Below, in pieces: positions 8,822-17,498 of a DNA stretch of 64,000 nucleotides. The notes beneath the pieces were generated by a model that searched no databases, was not told the DNA's origin, and worked only from the letters and a program-made list of their open reading frames with translations. The stretch is from Myxococcales bacterium (lineage in GTDB: Bacteria > Myxococcota_A > UBA9160 > UBA4427): NCBI GenBank assembly GCA_014240165.1, contig JAAZXM010000004.1, forward strand, positions 62,001-126,000, given 5' to 3'. Every line of letters starts with the position of its first letter. Position 1 is the first letter of the stretch. Position numbers and translations under genes: made by a program.

Positions 8822-10492
8822 ATGAAGAAGCAGGGCTCGATTCACTCCCAGGTGCAATCCGGAGTGCGCATCAGGGCCGGCCTTGGCCGGACTGTTCTTT
8901 TCGCGCTCTTGGCGCTCGGTTCGCTCGCCTTGCCGAATACGGGCTTTGCCGGGGAGGCCGAAGCCTTTTGTGAAGCGTTGGCAGGGGTCAATCGCGGCGA
9001 AGTGGATACGCGTGAATTTCCGGAACTCGCGGGGCATGTCCGAGTGCTCGAGACCTTGATCGCTGCGTCTCCCGATGAGATCCAGCCAGACCTGGGCACG
9101 CTACGGGATACCTTCGCGGCCTGGCTCAATGCTGTGGACGGCAAGACGTCGATGATGCAGACCTTTGCGATCCTGCGCGATCCCGAATTGGCTGGCGTGC
9201 AAGGGCGAATCGCCGACTATATCGCGGCCGAGTGCGGAATCCGTCTCGGTGACCCTGCGTACAAGGTGGGCACCGCGGCTTCTCGCGCCGGGCGTTGTCC
9301 GGCCTGGCCCAGCGTGGGCAACCCGCTGACCTTTAATCACTTTCCGAATTTGCCGGATATTTCCGGTGGGAATTATTTCGCTCAGCGCTTCTGGATAAGC
9401 TCGGACGGGCCCACTCCGCCGGGGATGTTCGCCGTGGAAGAGGGCGGGCGAGTCAAGCTCCGCGGACAATATCCGCGTGCGCGATATTTCGCCTTTCATC
9501 CCAACGATGAAGACCTCAACAACTTGCGCACGCTTCGGGATTGGGATCTCGACCCCGATGAGGGAAGCGTGAATCCCTTCAGACAAATCCCGGAAGGGGA
9601 TGACCCGAACTATTACACCGCCTGGTTGGTCTTCGACCAGCCAGCGAACGACCCGCCGCCCAACACCTACTATGTGGGCGCCCGAAAAAACGGTATCCGG
9701 CCGACTCGCTGGCTCTGGAATATGTTGCGCCTCTACGCTTCGGATATCGGGGATGGGCCCAACTCCGGGGGCGTGCCCCTCCCGGCGGTGACGATCTACG
9801 ATCGAAAGGGCGAGATCGTGCGTCACTTTGATGAATGCGAGCCCTTCGAGCCCGGCGAAAAACATGCCGAGACGAATATTCTCTTCCCAGTGCTTCCTAT
9901 TGCGGACCACCGCGCTGTCTATCCCGCCGCGTGGAGCACGTCTTCCAATTTCGAGAGTCCTTCGGATACGCTGGCCAACGCCGACGTGCAATACCTGGCA
10001 ACTTTTTTCAGCCGCCGTCACGGCGATCTATTTGTCGTGCGGGCGCGGAAGCTCAAGACCGCGAATTCTCGGGAGGGCGAAGCGGTCAGCAGCCCGGGGA
10101 TGGATATCCGGCTCTATACCCTTTGTACCTACAATATCTGGTCCGGTAGCGCGCAGGATTGCATGCTGGATCAAGAACTCAGGGAGGATGCCGACGGCTT
10201 CTATACTCTGGTCGTTTCTGACGAGGCACATCGCCCGGGCAATATCCAAGATGTCGATGCGACCTGGATCGATTGGGGCCCCTATCTCGACGGCCAACTC
10301 ACCTACCGAATGGTGTACCGGGAAAATGAATTCGCCCGGCGGATCGCCTTTGCGCTCAACGGGGGCTACGTGCCCGACGCAATGAAAGAGTACGTGCCCC
10401 GTTCGGCTCCCTGTAGCCGGGAGCGCTTCGAGGAATCCGGCTGGAAGGGGTGTTTCGCGGATGCGGGGTTCGAGGTGGGCGATCTTCCCTAG
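8822..10492 (+). CDS. Secreted protein of unknown function
   Basis: 556 residues. The N-terminus MKKQGS followed by a hydrophobic stretch (TVLFALLALGSLALP) and a GFAG-EAEA cleavage region is a signal peptide ending near residue 43. An in-frame ATG at 8729 would bury it, so 8822 is chosen. The mature part contains a beta-rich domain with KLRGQYPRARYFAFHPND, DPDEGSVNPFRQIPEGD and YTAWLVFD blocks. This resembles a widespread but unnamed secreted family with an R-Y-x-S/A-F...PD-x-GS-x-NPF pattern (recalled, not searched). Several cysteines late in the protein (CTYNIWSGSAQDC; CSRERFEESGWKGC) could form disulfides. No enzyme motif recognised. Confidence 0.75.
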   Translation: MKKQGSIHSQVQSGVRIRAGLGRTVLFALLALGSLALPNTGFAGEAEAFCEALAGVNRGEVDTREFPELAGHVRVLETLIAASPDEIQPDLGTLRDTFAAWLNAVDGKTSMMQTFAILRDPELAGVQGRIADYIAAECGIRLGDPAYKVGTAASRAGRCPAWPSVGNPLTFNHFPNLPDISGGNYFAQRFWISSDGPTPPGMFAVEEGGRVKLRGQYPRARYFAFHPNDEDLNNLRTLRDWDLDPDEGSVNPFRQIPEGDDPNYYTAWLVFDQPANDPPPNTYYVGARKNGIRPTRWLWNMLRLYASDIGDGPNSGGVPLPAVTIYDRKGEIVRHFDECEPFEPGEKHAETNILFPVLPIADHRAVYPAAWSTSSNFESPSDTLANADVQYLATFFSRRHGDLFVVRARKLKTANSREGEAVSSPGMDIRLYTLCTYNIWSGSAQDCMLDQELREDADGFYTLVVSDEAHRPGNIQDVDATWIDWGPYLDGQLTYRMVYRENEFARRIAFALNGGYVPDAMKEYVPRSAPCSRERFEESGWKGCFADAGFEVGDLP

Positions 10493-12324
10493 CTCGATTT
10501 GGCGTCGAAATGGGCCGGCGGATATTTCCGGCATTGGCCCTCATTCCAGTCGAGATAGTTTTCCGGTCGGTAGTCGGCCTCGTCCTTCAAATTGAGATAG
10601 ACGAGCCAGCAGAGATCTTCTTGATTGCGAAGGCGTTCATCCGCGGCCGCGGCAAGAAGAAGCTGGCCTTGGAAGATTTCGTCTTTTGACATTCGGATGC
10701 CTCCACCCGCCTCCGTATCGAGGATGATGAACTTGTCCTCACCTTCTCCCAGATTCCATGCTCTCCATTGGGGCAAGCCGCCTTCTCGACCCCGACCGGG
10801 GTCGCCCGAGTAGGCGAACTCTGCCCAATAGGATTGCATCGATCGCGAGAGGGCCTCTCGACCGGGCCGGTTGGCTTCGTTGAAGAGCAGCCCGGCCAAG
10901 CCGTCATCGGGGAAATCGCCGGTCAGAAAGAGGGTTTCGAGGCCATGCGCGGCGCCCACCAGCAGGGGGAAGTTGCCCCAGAGCGTGTTGGGTTCCTCAT
11001 CCCAATCCCAGCGATAGGCGAAGGCCGAGCCTCCCGCTCCCCTGACCCAGCGACTGGGATCGTCGGCCCCGCGCGCCTTCCAGCCCTTTGCCCTGTATTC
11101 GGAAAAGAAGCGGTAGCGGGTTTCATCCTTGAGCCTGTAGAAAACACCCAGATAAGCGTTCACGAGTTCGGGGCTGAAGGCCAGCCAGAGATTGTTCTCA
11201 TCCCGATTGGTTCCCGCGATCAACGGAACGTCATGGATCTTGCCCTGGCGATAGGCGGCCGCGGTCCCCTCTTGTGGAATCACGCTCCCGTCTTGAATCA
11301 TGATGGGCGCCGCGTGATTCCCTCCGTCGGCGTAATAGCCCATGACCAAGGGCTCGGCGGGAAGCGAGCGCAGGAATTCACCCGTTTGGGATGGGCTCAT
11401 GTTCCGGCTGATTGTCGCGGCGGATGCCCGGGAGTCGGCCAAGCCGGCTTCCTGTAACCAGTCAAGAAGCATCTCGCCGCTTGATCCGGAGTTCTTGCCC
11501 TCAGTCCCGTCGCTGGGCTTGCTGGCTCGCTCGGGGGTGACACTATTCGTATATCCGCTTTGAGCGATGGCCCCGTGAAAGAGGCCCCGGGAGGCAGGCG
11601 AGATCATCAGGGCGAGGGTGTTCTGGCCGCCCGCGGACTCTCCAAATAGGGTCACTCTTTGGGGGTCGCCCCCGAAAGCGCGGATATTCTGCTGAACCCA
11701 GCGAAGCAGTGCGACCTGGTCGAGAAGCCCAAAATTCCCCGAACGGTCGAGCGCGCTGTCCTCTTTGCCCCAGAGCGAAGGATGATAGAACCAGCCGAGG
11801 CCGCCGAGTCGATAATTGAAGCTGAGCATCACCAGGTTGAAACGCTTTGCCATCTGGCTGAAATCGTAAAAGCCGCCATGGCCGGTGGTGTTGCCGCCGC
11901 CATGAATCCAGACCATCACGGGCAGGCCCTCGGCGGGTATTTTTTCGGGCGCCCAGACGTTGGCGAAAAGACAATCCTCCGACCCAAAGAGCTTGCCCAC
12001 GAGTTTCTTGGGTGCGCCGCCGAGCCACGAGCCCCGCTGGAGGCAAGCGCTTCCCGGGTGAGTGGCTTGCAAGACACCCCTCCAGGCCGGAACCGGTCGC
12101 GGGGCGCGCCAGCGGAGTTCCCCCACCGGCGCAGCCGCATAGGGAAGGCCGAGCCAGGCCAGGGCGCCGTTGTCCGCGTGTTTGCCTACGATTTTTCCGC
12201 TGGGCAGGGTGCGCTCGGTGGCGGGCTCGGGCTCAGTTCGGGTCCTGGTTTCCGTTGCGCAACCCGGGAAGAGGCTGGCGAAAAGAAGGAGGCCGGAGCA
12301 GAGGAACGAAAGTATTCGGGACAT
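10489..12324 (-). CDS. Type-B carboxylesterase lipoprotein
   Basis: 611 residues of the carboxylesterase type B (alpha/beta-hydrolase) family. The N-terminus carries a lipoprotein signal with lipobox L-F-P-G-C (C22). Family blocks follow in order: GLPYAAAPVGELRW, EDCLFANVWAPE, MVWIHGGGN (oxyanion hole) and the nucleophile elbow LFGESAGGQNTLALM, with serine near residue 230. The C-terminal part has the FAYSGDPGRG stretch common to these esterases. The last four bases overlap the convergent secreted-protein gene. Expected action: hydrolysis of carboxylic esters at the outer membrane or periplasm; the ester substrate cannot be predicted. Confidence 0.9.
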   Translation of the reverse strand: MSRILSFLCSGLLLFASLFPGCATETRTRTEPEPATERTLPSGKIVGKHADNGALAWLGLPYAAAPVGELRWRAPRPVPAWRGVLQATHPGSACLQRGSWLGGAPKKLVGKLFGSEDCLFANVWAPEKIPAEGLPVMVWIHGGGNTTGHGGFYDFSQMAKRFNLVMLSFNYRLGGLGWFYHPSLWGKEDSALDRSGNFGLLDQVALLRWVQQNIRAFGGDPQRVTLFGESAGGQNTLALMISPASRGLFHGAIAQSGYTNSVTPERASKPSDGTEGKNSGSSGEMLLDWLQEAGLADSRASAATISRNMSPSQTGEFLRSLPAEPLVMGYYADGGNHAAPIMIQDGSVIPQEGTAAAYRQGKIHDVPLIAGTNRDENNLWLAFSPELVNAYLGVFYRLKDETRYRFFSEYRAKGWKARGADDPSRWVRGAGGSAFAYRWDWDEEPNTLWGNFPLLVGAAHGLETLFLTGDFPDDGLAGLLFNEANRPGREALSRSMQSYWAEFAYSGDPGRGREGGLPQWRAWNLGEGEDKFIILDTEAGGGIRMSKDEIFQGQLLLAAAADERLRNQEDLCWLVYLNLKDEADYRPENYLDWNEGQCRKYPPAHFDAKSS

Positions 12325-12459
12325 GGAGAGGGCTTTCGTTGGGGGATCTTCCCTGGCGCGCCGTGGCTGACCTTCGGAAGCCCGCTGAAATCGAATGATC
12401 CATGAGCCTATCCGAGAAGCCGCGGACCGACACCTGACTGATTCTCTGTTGATGGACGC

Positions 12460-13791
12460 TCATTTCGCCCAGTTCTCGACGATCCGGTGCCGTCCCCTGA
12501 GCCCGTAGTAGCCCAGGCCGAGGCCCACGAGCCCGAGGAAGAGAAGGCCGATTTCCGGGTTGTAGTAGAAGAGCGCGACGAGGCAGATGCTCGCCAGCCC
12601 CAGGGCAAGCCCGGCCAGGTAGGGATAGCCGACTGCGCGGAAGGGTCGGTGAAGATCCTTCTCGACTTGCCGCAACCGGATCAAGGCCGCCATGGAGAGG
12701 ATATAGAGCGAAACCGCCCCGAAGCAGGCCAGGGTGATGATCTCGGCTGTTTTACCCGAGAGAATGGCGATTACGCCAGCCCCCAGGTTGACCAATAGGG
12801 CGATGCGGGGCGTTCCGCTCTTGGGGTGGATGCGCGCCAGGGCCGCCGGCGCGAACCCCGAGCGACCGAATTCGAATGTGGCCCGGGCGGCTACCAGAAT
12901 GATTCCGTGGAAGGAGGCGATCAATCCAAGCAGACCCACGCCCAGCAGCAGGGTGTACCAGCCGGAATCAGTGCCCACGACGAGGGCCAGAGCCAGGGGC
13001 AGGGGGGCATCGCTGGCTTCGGCTCCGGGCGCCGGGTAGACGATCTTTTCCCAGCCGGCGACGCCGGTTGCGCTGAAGAATACCGCGATGGCGAGGACGA
13101 CGAGAGTCAACATGGCCGTCCCGAAACCCAGGGCCACGTTTCGTTGAGGGTCGCGGGCCTCCTCCGCCGCATTCGCGACCCCTTCGATGGCGAGGTAGAA
13201 CCAGATCGCGAAGGGCAGACAGGCGAAGATTCCGCCGTACCCATTGGGGAGCGGGTTATGGGAAAAGTTCGCCCACTCGAAGGAAGGAAGAGTGAGGCCA
13301 CAAAAGAGAAGCAGTTCGCCCACGGCGAGGATGGTGATGACCAGTTCGAAGAGAGCGGCTTGCTTGACTCCCCAGGCGTTGAGGCTCGTGAAGACCACGT
13401 ATGTGCCAATAGCGATCAGTTCTACCGGGGCACCACCGAAGCGCTGGTGGACATAGGCGGCCACCGCCATGGCGATCGCAGGCGGCGCGAAGACGAATTC
13501 GATGATCTGCACAAGGCCACCGAGGCAGCCGCCCAGGGGGCCAAAAGCCCGAGCGCAGTAGACAAAGGCGCCCCCTGCCCTGGGGATCGCACATGCGAGC
13601 TCGGTGTAGCTGAGGATGAAGCTCACGTACATGAAGGTGACGAGAGTCGTCGCCGCCAGCATTCCGTAGCTGCCTCCAATGGGCAGCCCCAGGTTCCAGC
13701 CGAAATACTCGCCGCTGATCACGTAGCCTACGCCTAGCCCCCAGAGCGTGACGGGTCCAAGGCTTCGCTTGAGTTTGGATTCTTCCGGCAT
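12460..13791 (-). CDS. APC-superfamily amine permease, ethanolamine permease type
   Basis: 443 residues with about twelve hydrophobic helices and the APC-type glycine-rich first helix. The opening GLGVGYVISGEYFGWNLGLP is characteristic of the ethanolamine-permease branch. ELACAIPRAGGAFVYCARAFG is the conserved helix-2/3 region, and NAAEEARDPQRNVALGF follows helix 6. It should import ethanolamine or a related amine/amino acid across the inner membrane by proton coupling. No ethanolamine ammonia-lyase or eut genes are nearby, so it stands alone, 135 nt upstream of the esterase on the same strand. Family level is secure; the substrate is by family analogy. Confidence 0.85.
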   Translation of the reverse strand: MPEESKLKRSLGPVTLWGLGVGYVISGEYFGWNLGLPIGGSYGMLAATTLVTFMYVSFILSYTELACAIPRAGGAFVYCARAFGPLGGCLGGLVQIIEFVFAPPAIAMAVAAYVHQRFGGAPVELIAIGTYVVFTSLNAWGVKQAALFELVITILAVGELLLFCGLTLPSFEWANFSHNPLPNGYGGIFACLPFAIWFYLAIEGVANAAEEARDPQRNVALGFGTAMLTLVVLAIAVFFSATGVAGWEKIVYPAPGAEASDAPLPLALALVVGTDSGWYTLLLGVGLLGLIASFHGIILVAARATFEFGRSGFAPAALARIHPKSGTPRIALLVNLGAGVIAILSGKTAEIITLACFGAVSLYILSMAALIRLRQVEKDLHRPFRAVGYPYLAGLALGLASICLVALFYYNPEIGLLFLGLVGLGLGYYGLRGRHRIVENWAK

Positions 13792-13965
13792 AGTTCGACT
13801 CTACACGCAGGAAGAAAGATTCGCCGGGCGCCGGACCTCGTCCCGAGATCCAGCAGGTTCGTCTCCCCGGGGAAAGAGGCTCTTGGCGCTCTTTTCTCGG
13901 TCAATACAAAAGGATACGCTTTGAGCCGCGGTGTTTTGGCGGTGGATTGAATGGAGGGTCGGCCC

Positions 13966-14703
13966 GTGAGTGTTGTTCGCTGGGTTTTCTTGAAGCGGGT
14001 CTGTGTTTTTCTTCCATTTCTTCTGGGAGGCATGTTCTGGCTGGGTTGCGCGACGCCGAATCCTTCGGACATCTATTACGTCTCCGGAGAGGGGTCGGTT
14101 ACTCCTGACGGTCTCCGTCAGGTCATGTGGAAGCCATTCAGGACGAGTTTTGTCCGGCCGGGGGCGCGGCTCCAGAACTACAACCAGCTGATTATCGAGC
14201 CTGTCACGCTCCAGTACGGGAAAAAGCCGAGCCCAGGCCGCATCGCCTACAACTCCATCGAGCCGATCTACGCGCTGCCGGACAGCGCCCTGAAATCGAT
14301 CAAGCAGATCTATGCAGAGAGTTTCGAAATTCAGCTGATCCGCTCCGGGCGCTTCCAGCAGGCGTCGGCGCCGGGTCCGGGCACGCTCGTGATTCGTGGG
14401 CATATACTGGACCTGGTCATTACCGCTCCCCCCATGAGGGATCAGCCCGCGGATGGGAGTTTCATCGTGAGCGACTCGGGCCACATGACCCTGGCGCTCG
14501 ACGTCGTCGATGCACAGACGGGGGAGACACTCCTGCGCGTGGCAGATCGCAAGCAGATTCGGGATGACCGGAACTACTATGTGAGCGAAAGTGTTTCCCA
14601 GGCCGGAGCCATGCGCTTGATTTTCGGAAAGTGGGCTCGGAACCTGCGTTGGGAGATCGACCAATTGAGCGCCCTACCCGAAATTCCTGCGCCGGAAGGG
14701 TGA
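13966..14703 (+). CDS. DUF3313-like lipoprotein
   Basis: About 245 residues. I prefer the GTG at 13966, which has GGAGGG 7 nt upstream; an ATG at 13951 overlaps that site. The hydrophobic signal ends with G-M-F-W-L-G-C, a lipobox, so the product should be lipidated. The body ([33 protein letters not shown], then [13 protein letters not shown] and [14 protein letters not shown]) matches the DUF3313 type of envelope lipoproteins, which carry a fold common to outer-membrane-attached accessory proteins. Function unknown. It precedes a cyclophilin by 31 nt. Confidence 0.75.
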   Translation: MSVVRWVFLKRVCVFLPFLLGGMFWLGCATPNPSDIYYVSGEGSVTPDGLRQVMWKPFRTSFVRPGARLQNYNQLIIEPVTLQYGKKPSPGRIAYNSIEPIYALPDSALKSIKQIYAESFEIQLIRSGRFQQASAPGPGTLVIRGHILDLVITAPPMRDQPADGSFIVSDSGHMTLALDVVDAQTGETLLRVADRKQIRDDRNYYVSESVSQAGAMRLIFGKWARNLRWEIDQLSALPEIPAPEG

Positions 14704-14734
14704 TTCGGCGCTCCGGAATTGGTATCTCTACGGG

Positions 14735-15250
14735 ATGGCAAATCCCACGGCGACTCTTGAAACCTCCGAAGGCGAGATCACGGTCGAACTCTTTCTCGAC
14801 CAGATGCCCATCACGGCCGGTAATTTCCTTGACCTGGCCGAGAGCGGCTTCTACGACGGGCTGCATTTCCATCGTGTGATTCAAAAATTCATGTTGCAGT
14901 TTGGCTGTCCCCATAGCCGAGATCCGGAGAGTCCCCAGGCGGGAACCGGAAACAGTCCGAGCGGCACCATCGAAGACGAGCATCCGGAAGATGCGAAGCT
15001 CTCCAACGAACCGGGCACCCTTTCCATGGCGAATACCGGCCAGCCGAATAGCGGCGGCTGTCAGTTCTTCATCAATACGGTGCACAACGACTACCTGGAC
15101 TGGTTTTCACCCGGGCCTTCGAAACACCCGGTCTTCGGTCGCGTCACCGAAGGCATGGATGTGGTCGGAAGGATCGAGAAGGCGCCCACGGATGGACGCG
15201 ATCGCCCCACCACCCCGGTCCAGATGGTTTCGGTGCGGGTCTCGCGATAG
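14735..15250 (+). CDS. Cyclophilin-type peptidyl-prolyl cis-trans isomerase
   Basis: 171 residues, the usual size of a bacterial PpiA/PpiB cyclophilin. Conserved blocks: [37 protein letters not shown] (active-site arginine in FHRV), [18 protein letters not shown] and [14 protein letters not shown]. The G-T-G core after the HRVI block is changed here to [17 protein letters not shown], a slightly longer insertion typical of one cyclophilin branch. No signal peptide is visible, so it is cytoplasmic. It catalyses X-Pro isomerisation during folding. Confidence 0.9.
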   Translation: MANPTATLETSEGEITVELFLDQMPITAGNFLDLAESGFYDGLHFHRVIQKFMLQFGCPHSRDPESPQAGTGNSPSGTIEDEHPEDAKLSNEPGTLSMANTGQPNSGGCQFFINTVHNDYLDWFSPGPSKHPVFGRVTEGMDVVGRIEKAPTDGRDRPTTPVQMVSVRVSR

Positions 15251-15338
15251 AGGCGGAGCCTCCCGGGGAATCCTGTGGCGATAGGCGGGACTTTCAGGCT
15301 TCCTCAGCTGGCTCGGACGAGGCGTCCGGGTACGCGGA

Positions 15339-17486
15339 TCAATACGTCAGCTGAAATGAGCAGGCTGCCCCGATTCCTGGAGCCTGTATTCCCGAGCCGT
15401 GCTCCCGGTAATTGGCATTCGAGAGATTGCGCAATTCAGCCGAAAAGCTCAGACGTTCGCTCCACTGGAACTGCCCGCTGATATTCACCGTCGCCCAGCT
15501 GGGCGTGCCGAGTGGGTTGATCCGAGGGTCGCGTATATCTCGTTCGCTGAGTCGGCGCTGGCTGGCGGCGAAGCGTAGATAGGGTTCGATCCGCAAGCGC
15601 TCGCTCGCTTGCCAAGGAAAGCCGAGCTTTCCCTGAAGGGGGGGGACGCGATCCGCGGGCTCCTCGCCGCCGGTTCGGATCGACTGTTCGCCCCACGTCC
15701 AGAAGAAGGAAAAAGCCATGGACAAGGATTCGTTGAGGCGAACGTTTTCGAAGAATTCGACCCCCGTGAGCTGCACCTTCTTGGTGTTGGCGCTTCTGAC
15801 GATATCCCTGCCCTCGGGTGTCTGCCCCCCGGTCGAAACGGATTCGATCTTGTCATCGTATCGAGAGTAGTAGAAGAAGATCTCCGTCTGGATTGTTTCG
15901 CCCAGATAGCGAAAGCCCAGGTCGGTGGTGTAGATCACTTCAGGAGCCAGATCGGTATTCGGCTCGTTGTACCGGTTCCCGGGGCGCGGCCCCAATGCGC
16001 CGAGATCGAAGATATTTGGGGCGCGGAAGCCGCGGCGAAAACTGGTGATGAACTCGACGCTCTCCCAGGGCTCGAGGAGCAGTCCAACGGAGCCGGTGAA
16101 GTCTTGTTGGTCGCCTCGCTCTACAGTGCCCAGCGCGCTGTCGGGTAGCCGGGTTTCTATATAGCTGTAGCGAATACCGGCATCCAGGCTGAGCATGGGC
16201 AGGATATGCATGGACATATCCGCGTGCACTCCGTAGGTATTCATGGTTGATCCGTCGGGGAAACGCGAAGGAACGTTGACCGCTACCCCAGTATTTATAT
16301 TCGTATCTCGGCGACTGCTGGAAACCCAGTCCAGGTAGGCATCGGCTCCCCAATGCAGATTGATTTTGTTTCCGATCCGTTTGCGTATGACTCCAAATAT
16401 GCCCAGCAGTTCACTGCTGTTTTTTTCGTGACTGCGGATCGCGCTCTCATAATCGCGAGTCAAGCGATCGTCACGAATTCTTTGGTAAGCGACATCAAAG
16501 CGCACGGAATCGAAATAGCGGGATTCCTCCTCTTGTTCGTAACGCATGTGGGCAAAGAGTCGCTCGAGGGGTTCGTAGTAGAATTCCGATGAAGAAGGAT
16601 GGGTCTGACCGAATCCCGTGGTCATTTCGTCGTAACGCGGCGTTTTGGGTTGTTTGTTGTATTGGACATCAAGGGAGAGTGTGCGGTTGGTCTGAGGTGC
16701 CCAGAACACGGAGAAGTCGCCACCCAAGGAGGTATAGGCGCTGGGGACCTGGCGACCCACATCGCCGCCTCCTTCGAGGTTTCCCGTTTCCAGCCCGGAA
16801 AATCCGGCGCGGATCCCAAGTTGTGTATTGCCGCTCTCGACTTCCGCCCGCATCCCTCGACCCAGGTTGGCGGAGTTGAAAAGGGCAGAGAGGCTCGCCC
16901 GGGATTCCCAACCTTCGTCTTGAAAAATAGGGCGACGGGTATGCAATTGAATCACGCCGCCCATGGCGTCGCTGCCGTGTCGAACCGACGCTGGACCGCG
17001 AACGATTTCGATGCTGTCAACGAGGCGAGGCTCCACCAACGCAATATAAGGGGTGGGCGCGGCGCGGTAGATTGCGTTGTTAAGCCGCATTCCATCCACG
17101 AGATTGAGTACCCCGGAACCCGTCAGACCACGCAGGAAGGGCGATCCCTGGCCGGGAGTCGTGATCTGCAAGTGGACAGCACGGGCCCCCTTCAAGGCGT
17201 CCGTGAGCACCTCGGGAATCGAGTCTTCAAGTGCGCGGTGATCAAGGAAGATCGCCGGAACCGTATTCTCGATACCGTCTTCCTGGTCGCGAAACCCGAC
17301 GATGCGGATATCTTCGCGTTGCTCCTGTGAAATCTCGGAATCCGTGCCCGGATCGATTGCAGCGTCCGGGAAATCCTGGGCCCAGCTCAATGCCGGAAGG
17401 AAGAAAAACGCGACGAGCGCGGTCCCAAGGCAAGCGCCGAAGAGTCGCCGCCAGCGTGGACCCGTCCTCAAATGACTCGAGAACAC
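15339..17486 (-). CDS. TonB-dependent outer-membrane receptor
   Basis: 715 residues. A signal peptide (cleavage near SWA-QDF, residue 36) is followed by a TonB-box-like EDIRIVGF around residue 57. The plug domain spans about 75-185 (VLTDALKGARAVHLQ, SPFLRGLTGSGVLNLVDGMRLN, DSIEIVRGPASVRHGSDAMGGVIQL). The remainder is an antiparallel beta-barrel ending in aromatic GAACSFQLTY, the C-terminal signal for outer-membrane assembly. Such receptors import iron chelates, cobalamin or other large substrates using TonB energy. The gene begins only 12 nt after the PEP-CTERM/P-domain gene, so the two are almost certainly one transcript and may act together. No ligand can be assigned. Confidence 0.9.
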   Translation of the reverse strand: MFSSHLRTGPRWRRLFGACLGTALVAFFFLPALSWAQDFPDAAIDPGTDSEISQEQREDIRIVGFRDQEDGIENTVPAIFLDHRALEDSIPEVLTDALKGARAVHLQITTPGQGSPFLRGLTGSGVLNLVDGMRLNNAIYRAAPTPYIALVEPRLVDSIEIVRGPASVRHGSDAMGGVIQLHTRRPIFQDEGWESRASLSALFNSANLGRGMRAEVESGNTQLGIRAGFSGLETGNLEGGGDVGRQVPSAYTSLGGDFSVFWAPQTNRTLSLDVQYNKQPKTPRYDEMTTGFGQTHPSSSEFYYEPLERLFAHMRYEQEEESRYFDSVRFDVAYQRIRDDRLTRDYESAIRSHEKNSSELLGIFGVIRKRIGNKINLHWGADAYLDWVSSSRRDTNINTGVAVNVPSRFPDGSTMNTYGVHADMSMHILPMLSLDAGIRYSYIETRLPDSALGTVERGDQQDFTGSVGLLLEPWESVEFITSFRRGFRAPNIFDLGALGPRPGNRYNEPNTDLAPEVIYTTDLGFRYLGETIQTEIFFYYSRYDDKIESVSTGGQTPEGRDIVRSANTKKVQLTGVEFFENVRLNESLSMAFSFFWTWGEQSIRTGGEEPADRVPPLQGKLGFPWQASERLRIEPYLRFAASQRRLSERDIRDPRINPLGTPSWATVNISGQFQWSERLSFSAELRNLSNANYREHGSGIQAPGIGAACSFQLTY

Positions 17487-17498
17487 TCGAACCCGTCC